Shown here piece by piece: positions 57,633 to 64,000 of a stretch of DNA of 64,000 bases. Location of the stretch: the NCBI RefSeq assembly GCF_002135295.1, contig NZ_NEGG01000007.1:1-64000 (forward strand), given 5' to 3'. Position 1 is the first letter of the stretch. Each line of letters starts with the position of its first letter. Under the pieces are notes generated by a model. It searched no databases. It worked only from the letters and a program-made list of their open reading frames with translations, and had not been told where the DNA came from. The translations under genes were made by a program, and so were the position numbers. This stretch comes from Acinetobacter sp. ANC 5054 (GTDB lineage: Bacteria; Pseudomonadota; Gammaproteobacteria; Pseudomonadales; Moraxellaceae).

Positions 57633-58717
57633 TAGAATAACTGTCCAATCACAGCAACCAATGCCAAGATAATGGATAAGGGCAAGACAATACGTACTGC
57701 AATACGCCAAATGTTATAAAACGCTTCATTACTAAAATTCATGGATTTGCGTAAATGGCTGATCTTCATAATCCAACCTGCGAAAATCGCATAAATTAAG
57801 CAAATCATCAGGCCCCAAATCAATAATGCAATATTGAACACTGGTACCATGACATGAGCTGCCCACACAAACACAGCAATCAACGTGATCAACCATTGCA
57901 CCACAACCGCCAATTGGCGCTGTTGAAGCTGCTCACGGGCCATTTGAATCAATAATGCAGCACCTGTGACTAAACTCAGCGCTAAAGCCAATGCAGGCAC
58001 TTGTGCTTTTGCAGCAAAGAAAGCAAAAGCTACAACCGCCAACAATTGTGCAATCCAAATTGGAAATACCGTCTTTGTCGCAATCTCTTGTTGCTTAACT
58101 GCCGCAATACTTGATTGCCAATACAAGCCCAGACCTAAGCCACTTGCCACCAATGCTAAAACCGTTGCATTTCCCCACTCGCTAAATTCGAGGGTGGTTA
58201 TTTGCCATGCGGGTAAAGTTGTCCCCATGACATTGGCTAAAACCAATGCGGCAAGCACACCAACAGCAGTAATTAAAATTAAGACTTGTCGTGGAAGCAG
58301 TGAAAGTGCAAAAGCAACGACAGCAAGCACTGCCAAAATCACACTATAGGTAGTAGCACCATTAACAGCAAAGTTACCCACATATTGTGATGCAGCCGAA
58401 AGCATGCCACCTGCTAAAAAAGGAATAAATACGACTGCAAGCCAACCGACCAAACGCCATTTGGGTGAAGCATCGGCATCACGTGTCAGGGTTGAAAGGG
58501 CTTGAACAGCAGTAGTTTTAGAGCGCTTCGCTAATGCAATTTCTAGGTAACATACGGGTAAGGCTAAAATAAGCATTGTGCCTAGCCATAACAGCCAGAA
58601 ATCAAGCTGACGTTCAATCTGAATACCTGTTACCGGTGCTAAAGTCGCAATAATGATAAAAGATACACAGAACGCCATCAGTGGCGATAACCATTTCGAC
58701 ATCGCATTGTCCTGCAT
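57632..58717 (-). CDS. Multi-pass membrane protein, sodium:neurotransmitter symporter-like
   Basis: From the ATG at 58717 (AAGGAAT upstream) the product has 361 residues and about ten hydrophobic helices. The pattern of the first helices (FWLLWLGTMLILALPVCYLEIALAKRS) recalls NSS/SNF-type sodium symporters, but the protein is shorter than typical ones and the N-terminal sodium-site motif is weak. Substrate unknown. It forms a two-gene unit with rnfH. Confidence 0.7.
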   Translation of the reverse strand: MQDNAMSKWLSPLMAFCVSFIIIATLAPVTGIQIERQLDFWLLWLGTMLILALPVCYLEIALAKRSKTTAVQALSTLTRDADASPKWRLVGWLAVVFIPFLAGGMLSAASQYVGNFAVNGATTYSVILAVLAVVAFALSLLPRQVLILITAVGVLAALVLANVMGTTLPAWQITTLEFSEWGNATVLALVASGLGLGLYWQSSIAAVKQQEIATKTVFPIWIAQLLAVVAFAFFAAKAQVPALALALSLVTGAALLIQMAREQLQQRQLAVVVQWLITLIAVFVWAAHVMVPVFNIALLIWGLMICLIYAIFAGWIMKISHLRKSMNFSNEAFYNIWRIAVRIVLPLSIILALVAVIGQLF

Positions 58718-58782
58718 GACAAATTCCTTTGAAAATTCTAGCGCTATTTTGCCTTGCTGAGCTTTGAAAATCAAAAACAAAA

Positions 58783-58810
58783 AGCAAATCACCTCGAGGG
58801 TGATTTGCTG
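58783..58810 (-). terminator. Terminator after the bacteriohemerythrin gene
   Basis: AGCAAATCACC pairs with GGTGATTTGCT around a four- to five-base loop; on the minus strand TTTTTGTTTTTG follows. It ends the hemerythrin transcript before the transporter gene. Confidence 0.75.
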
Positions 58811-58858
58811 CGCTAATTTTTTATAAGATTTTAATTCTTTTTATCTCGTTTTTCCGTG

Positions 58859-59314
58859 TTATGAAAAGAAACGAGCAAACCAGTTCTTACCTTTTTTCTT
58901 CTCTTTTTCTTTAATGATGCCCATCATATTTTCTTTCACAGCACCTACATAATCTGCATCATCGTGTTGAATATGGTTAATCAGCCATTTTGAAAGTACT
59001 TCATGTAATTCACTTTCAATCGCTTGACCTAATTCAAAACGGTCACGGTAAGATTCAATCTTTTTAATAAATAAATCATGTACGCGCTTATGGGGTACAC
59101 GATATTTATAGCCCGCTTCTTCCTGAAGAGATTCTTCAAAAGTAAAATGCGACTGTGTGTAATCAATAATATTTTCTAAAATTTGTTTCACACGGTCACG
59201 TTCAGTAATTGCGTCAATGCCATCAATTTCGTTGATGTAGTCAAGAATCCGTTTGTGCTGATCGTCAATCACATCGATACCAGTATTATAATCTGGAACC
59301 CATTTCATTTTCAT
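58859..59314 (-). CDS. Bacteriohemerythrin
   Basis: A four-helix di-iron oxygen-binding protein. The iron ligands are visible in order: DDQHKR, HFTFEE, PHKRVH and HIQHDDADY. The ATG at 59314 has AGGTGG upstream and gives 151 aa; the longer frame starts with GTG at 59323. The C-terminal tail is strongly basic (KEKEKKKGKNWFARFFS). Role may be oxygen sensing or delivery. Confidence 0.93.
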   Translation of the reverse strand: MKMKWVPDYNTGIDVIDDQHKRILDYINEIDGIDAITERDRVKQILENIIDYTQSHFTFEESLQEEAGYKYRVPHKRVHDLFIKKIESYRDRFELGQAIESELHEVLSKWLINHIQHDDADYVGAVKENMMGIIKEKEKKKGKNWFARFFS

Positions 59315-59585
59315 TACGACCACCTGTAAATATGAAAGACTTATCGCGTAAATTTGATCATATAATTAAAGGACTTAAATAAAAATCAAGTAAAAAGGTT
59401 GGTTTTATCCCCATTAATGATGTTTTGATTGTAGTTATTTGTTTTCATTATGTTAATTATTTTAAACCCGAGTATAAAACTCAGATATTATTTAACCAAT
59501 TCAATATCTTATAAAAATACATATTGTGTATTTTTCAAACAAATTTATTTTAACGCATACTGAAAACTATCTGCCTTTTAACATT

Positions 59586-60434
59586 CTAGTATTGATCTGC
59601 ACGGGATATACGCTTTAAGGATGGATCGAGTCGTTCTCGCTCTAAGCGTGCGACTTGAGTCATGGCGTGACGAATTGGACGACCATGTTGAAACAAAATC
59701 ATTTCGCCTGGTTGGTAAGCTGTCCACACTTCATTTTGTGTTAATGGCTCAGTCGTGATGACTGCTACTCGGTCTTCAGCAGTAGTCACTTCGCTAAAAT
59801 CGACTTCAACATCAATATCAATTAACTGTGCAGGTTTAAACGGATGCTCTCGCACTAACCAATGTAGTTTGGTAATCGCATAACTAAAGAGTGCCTGACC
59901 ATTCGACAAACAAAAGTTAAAAGTACCGTGTTCCGCAATCTGAGGCGAGATTTCAAGCAAAACATCAAAGACCTGATCTAATGATGGCTCGGTATAACCA
60001 AAGCGTTTTACCAATTGCTCGAGTAAATAGCAAAATGCCAGTTCACTGTCGGTATTGCCTACTGGTGTAAATCGACCTGTGAGTTCAGGTTGAAAATCAT
60101 GCAAGTCGCCATTATGTGCAAAAATCCATTGTCTCCCCCACAATTCACGACTAAATGGATGAGAATTTTCTAGATTGATTTTACCTTGAGTGGCTTTGCG
60201 TATATGCGCAATCACATTGCGTGATTTAATCGGATAATTCCGAATCAGTTCAGCAATGGGTGATTCAACTGCAGACTGATTATCAACAAAAAGACGGCAT
60301 GCCTTGTCTTCAAAAAAAGCGATTCCAAAGCCATCGCAATGATCTGATGTGACGCCTGCTCGCTGTGAAAAGCCCCGAAATGAAAAAGTAATATCAGTGG
60401 GTGTCGCACAATTCATTCCGAGCAGCTGGCACAT
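59586..60434 (-). CDS. Class II glutamine amidotransferase (YafJ-like)
   Basis: After loss of the initiator Met the N-terminal cysteine (MCQLLGMNC) is the Ntn nucleophile. RKATQGKINLENSHPFSREL, WIFAHNGDLHDF and GNTDSELAFCYLLEQL match E. coli YafJ along the whole length. The ATG at 60434 gives 282 aa and places the cysteine at position 2; the longer frame adds four residues. The partner domain and substrate are not known. Confidence 0.92.
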   Translation of the reverse strand: MCQLLGMNCATPTDITFSFRGFSQRAGVTSDHCDGFGIAFFEDKACRLFVDNQSAVESPIAELIRNYPIKSRNVIAHIRKATQGKINLENSHPFSRELWGRQWIFAHNGDLHDFQPELTGRFTPVGNTDSELAFCYLLEQLVKRFGYTEPSLDQVFDVLLEISPQIAEHGTFNFCLSNGQALFSYAITKLHWLVREHPFKPAQLIDIDVEVDFSEVTTAEDRVAVITTEPLTQNEVWTAYQPGEMILFQHGRPIRHAMTQVARLERERLDPSLKRISRADQY

Positions 60435-60585
60435 ATCTATCATCAAGTCAGTAAATCTATGATTTCACTATTGTGCATGAGAGTTTTAGTTGTTGTAAAT
60501 CGTTAAAATCATTGCTCAAAACATTTTTATGTTTTTTAGCTGGTATTGCTCTTTTGATTTTGAAACACAGCTATTTGATAAATAA

Positions 60586-60613
60586 TAAAAAAGCCTCAAA
60601 AGAGACTTTTTTA
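60586..60613 (-). terminator. Terminator after argB
   Basis: AAAAAAGCCTC pairs imperfectly with GAGACTTTTTT around AAAA, 22 bases past the argB stop. Confidence 0.65.
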
Positions 60614-60634
60614 TATCAAAAAATGCTAAGCATC

Positions 60635-61543
<909 letters not shown>

Positions 61544-61553
61544 TTACCTCTCC

Positions 61554-62978
61554 TTATTGAACATCTGGAATGTCTTGAGCAATGTCAGGATATTGCTCAA
61601 TTAACATGGAAACAAACAGATCACGTATCTCTTTTAAACGCTTTGGCTGGTTAGCATCAAAACGTAAAGTAAAATACTCACCTGTATTCGATGCTCGAAT
61701 GATGCCAAATCCATCATCAAAATCAAGGCGTATTCCATCGATTTTACTGATTTGTGCTGGAATCGCTTTAGATTTCACATCAACCCATTTTAAAACGTCC
61801 TTTGGATTGTGGTGATGCGTGTTCACATACAGATCTTCTGTACCGCAGCGCTCAGGATAACGTGACATCACTTGCGAAAGGCTTAAACCTTTCGCTTGCA
61901 GATATTCAATCACACGCAGTGCAGCATAGAGGCCATCATCATAACCCCCACCACGTCCATCATTAAACACATAATGCCCAGCATATTCGCCGCCAAATAC
62001 AGCTTTACCTGCTGACTGTGAAATGTATTTACGTAAAAAACTACTGCCTGTACGAATCATCACAGGCTGACCATGCAACTGCTGTACAGTGTCCCGAATC
62101 ATAGTCGAACACTTAACATCAAAAACCACTTCGGATTTTGGTTGTTGCTCAAGACAAATTTCTGCAAATAAGCACAATAATCGATCAGCAGAAACCACGT
62201 CACCCTTTTCATCAAGTAAAACTAAACGATCTCCGTCCCCATCTAATGCAATTCCAATATCTACGGCTTGGCCTTTCACCGCTTGTTGTAATTTTTGTAA
62301 ATGCTGAAGTTGTGATGGATCGGGGGCATGATCAGGGAAATGTCCATCTGCTTGACACCGTAGTGCAATTACCTCGCAGCCCAATTTTTTTAGGAGCAAT
62401 GCTGCACAATGACCCGCAGAACCATGCATACCATCAATGGCAACTTTTAAAGGATGCTGAATTTGAATATCATCTAAAATAAATTTCTGATATTGCAAAC
62501 AATATTCAGGTTTTAATTCATGCGGTTCGAGTGCCGTCATGAGATGGGTGCGTTCAACTAAATAACTTTTTTGTGCATTCACCGCAACATGTTGAATCAT
62601 TTCGGGACATGGTGGCTCACCTTGTACAATCCATTTAATACCATTGTCAGATTTAGGATTGTGACTTGCCGTCACCATAATGCCATTCCCGTCAAACTGA
62701 CGTGCAATAAAATACAGCATGGGGCTCGAACAACAGCCGATGATTTCTGTATGAATACCTGATTCGCAACATACCTGCTGAATAATCTTGGCATACGTTG
62801 GACTGGTTAATCGCGCATCATAACCAATTACCAGTTTATTTTGGCCTGCTTCTAAATATTGTTTTACTAACCCACAAGCAATCGAATGCACCAAATCCGC
62901 ATTTAAATGCGATATTTTTCCGCGAATATCATAAGCACGGAAAATGTGAATTGGAAACGTATTGAACAGTGAACCCAT
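61554..62978 (-). CDS. manB: Phosphomannomutase/phosphoglucomutase (AlgC/ManB type)
   Basis: The enzyme interconverts mannose or glucose 6- and 1-phosphates for surface polysaccharides. The phosphoserine loop MVTASHNPKSDNG has S105; the metal loop is DGDGDR; the sugar-binding GGEYAGHYVF and phosphate-binding RASNTGEYFTLRFD are present. The 474-aa length is normal. Upstream of argB; downstream of dut but separated from it by 538 bases. Confidence 0.93.
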   Translation of the reverse strand: MGSLFNTFPIHIFRAYDIRGKISHLNADLVHSIACGLVKQYLEAGQNKLVIGYDARLTSPTYAKIIQQVCCESGIHTEIIGCCSSPMLYFIARQFDGNGIMVTASHNPKSDNGIKWIVQGEPPCPEMIQHVAVNAQKSYLVERTHLMTALEPHELKPEYCLQYQKFILDDIQIQHPLKVAIDGMHGSAGHCAALLLKKLGCEVIALRCQADGHFPDHAPDPSQLQHLQKLQQAVKGQAVDIGIALDGDGDRLVLLDEKGDVVSADRLLCLFAEICLEQQPKSEVVFDVKCSTMIRDTVQQLHGQPVMIRTGSSFLRKYISQSAGKAVFGGEYAGHYVFNDGRGGGYDDGLYAALRVIEYLQAKGLSLSQVMSRYPERCGTEDLYVNTHHHNPKDVLKWVDVKSKAIPAQISKIDGIRLDFDDGFGIIRASNTGEYFTLRFDANQPKRLKEIRDLFVSMLIEQYPDIAQDIPDVQ

Positions 62979-63429
62979 AGGATATTCTTCTAATCATCTA
63001 ATGATTCATTGAATACTTGTAATTCTAAAAAGGAATGTAAAATATTCAATACAATGACAAAACCTTGAAAAAGGTATGGCTTTTTTATAACAATTTTACT
63101 TAAGAATCAATTCATAATATTTAACCAAATGATATAAAAACATTTTTTCAATGAGATTTGGCTTAATCAAAAATAATCATTTTTCTTAAAAAAATCTAAA
63201 ATTTCAGATAATAGTATTCAAATATAAAAAGATTCAAAGAGCATTAAGTCACTGCTCGAATGCTTTATCTATTTGGTTTTAATTACAATATGTACAAATA
63301 AAGTAAATTCCAGCAAGATTGCACTTCTCATACATGCAAATAAAATTTAATTCAAAAAAATGAATCCCTAATAAGCATTTCTGATGAACTAAGACGATAC
63401 ATATTTTTGTATATGTGATCTTAACAAAG
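62979..63429. other. Intergenic stretch between dut and manB
   Basis: A very AT-rich region in which I see no credible gene. It must hold the promoter of manB-argB on its left side. A 61-codon frame over its right end runs through the dut terminator and is not credible. Confidence 0.5.
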
Positions 63430-63458
63430 AAAAAAGCCATCAATTTGATGGCTTTTTT
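63430..63458 (-). terminator. Terminator after dut
   Basis: AAAAAAGCCATC pairs with GATGGCTTTTTT around AATTT. Confidence 0.88.
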
Positions 63459-63516
63459 AAGCATGTCTTAACGCAAGAGTTTAATAGCAATCAGTTCATT
63501 CATTGCTCAGCAGCAA

Positions 63517-63969
63517 TTAGTCTTTACCTGTATGACCAAAACCACCTGCACCACGTTCAGTAGCTTCAAACTCATTAACAATATCAAACTGCGCTTGTAC
63601 AACTGGTACTAAGACATACTGAGCCAAACGCTCGCCCGGTTCTAAACTAAATGCAGTTTGACTACGGTTCCATACAGATACCATCAATTCACCTTGATAA
63701 TCTGAATCAATCAAACCCACTAAGTTACCTAATACGATGCCATGCTTATGACCAAGACCTGAACGTGGCAAGATTAAACCTGCAAAGTTGGTATCTTCGA
63801 TGTAAATCGATAAGCCTGTTTTTACCAGAACAGTTTGGCCGGGTTCAATGACTGTTGTTTCTTCTACACATGCGCGTAGATCTAGACCTGCTGAACCTGC
63901 TGTTGCATAGGTTGGCATTGGCCATTCTGAACCTAAACGTGTGTCGAGAACTTTAACTTGAACTTTCAT
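63517..63969 (-). CDS. dut: dUTP diphosphatase
   Basis: Dut hydrolyses dUTP to dUMP to keep uracil out of DNA. All five motifs are visible: [42 protein letters not shown] and [10 protein letters not shown]. The 150-aa length is normal. AGGAATG-type sequence precedes the ATG at the window edge. Confidence 0.97.
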   Translation of the reverse strand: MKVQVKVLDTRLGSEWPMPTYATAGSAGLDLRACVEETTVIEPGQTVLVKTGLSIYIEDTNFAGLILPRSGLGHKHGIVLGNLVGLIDSDYQGELMVSVWNRSQTAFSLEPGERLAQYVLVPVVQAQFDIVNEFEATERGAGGFGHTGKD

Positions 63970-64000
63970 GGTTCATTCCTGTTTCAATAAAACGAATTTC

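Noticed and set aside
63279..63464. 61-codon minus-strand frame between manB and dut
   Set aside because: It begins inside the dut terminator hairpin, has no ribosome-binding site and an improbable composition.

Overview
The window is a chromosomal segment of a low-GC gammaproteobacterium, almost certainly an Acinetobacter. The support is the order of the core genes (rng-maf-mreDCB, gatCAB, pilT-pilU, fur/bamE, dut-manB-argB), the ANDESYALAA tmRNA tag, and the similarity of the encoded proteins to what I know of Moraxellaceae. The species cannot be told from the window.

Layout. 1-8.6 kb is core: a 57-aa conserved protein, then rng, maf, mreD, mreC and mreB on the minus strand (RNA decay, nucleotide housekeeping and cell shape), divergent from gatC-gatA-gatB (tRNA amidation) on the plus strand. 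8.6-14.2 kb is accessory: an orphan protein with paired CxxC motifs, a palindrome-rich intergenic stretch, a DJ-1/PfpI protein, two lipoproteins, a small exported protein and an unknown 281-aa protein. 14.2-19.9 kb is one giant type I-secreted BapA-like adhesin with long near-identical internal repeats; an SbmA/BacA peptide transporter follows. 21.5-24.5 kb holds a small unknown protein, an HD-domain protein that lacks a normal start codon, and fragments of a porin and of another gene.

24.6-34.2 kb is mobile DNA inserted at the 3' end of ssrA (tmRNA, 34176-34534, minus strand). The right-hand part (about 27.42-34.17 kb) looks like a compact phage-satellite-like element: a tyrosine integrase next to ssrA, a 242-aa putative DNA-binding protein, an AlpA-like regulator, a small HTH protein, a DUF3987 primase/helicase-like protein, a repeat-rich probable replication origin, two cargo genes with G-rich leaders, and a degenerate copy of the ssrA end. 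Putative integrase arm-site repeats lie just inside both ends. To its left is a decayed sister element: the last 28 codons of a second integrase, a 542-aa protein, a second AlpA and a BRO-N protein. I saw no capsid, portal, terminase or tail genes. This tandem satellite pair is the most interesting part of the window.

34.6-64 kb is again mostly core: glpK; the emrA-emrB efflux pair; a hotdog thioesterase; hemB; a thiO-like oxidase; a yfcH-like epimerase; a small membrane protein; a possible structured small RNA; a PAS-GGDEF diguanylate cyclase; a VOC protein; sbcD-sbcC for DNA end processing; a lipoprotein; an acyl-CoA thioesterase-like protein; yggS next to pilT-pilU (twitching motility ATPases); fur divergent from bamE; rnfH with a transporter-like gene; a bacteriohemerythrin; a class II glutamine amidotransferase; and argB, manB/algC and dut. 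Many start sites were moved inward from the longest reading frame on the basis of ribosome-binding sites and family alignment; each entry says so.
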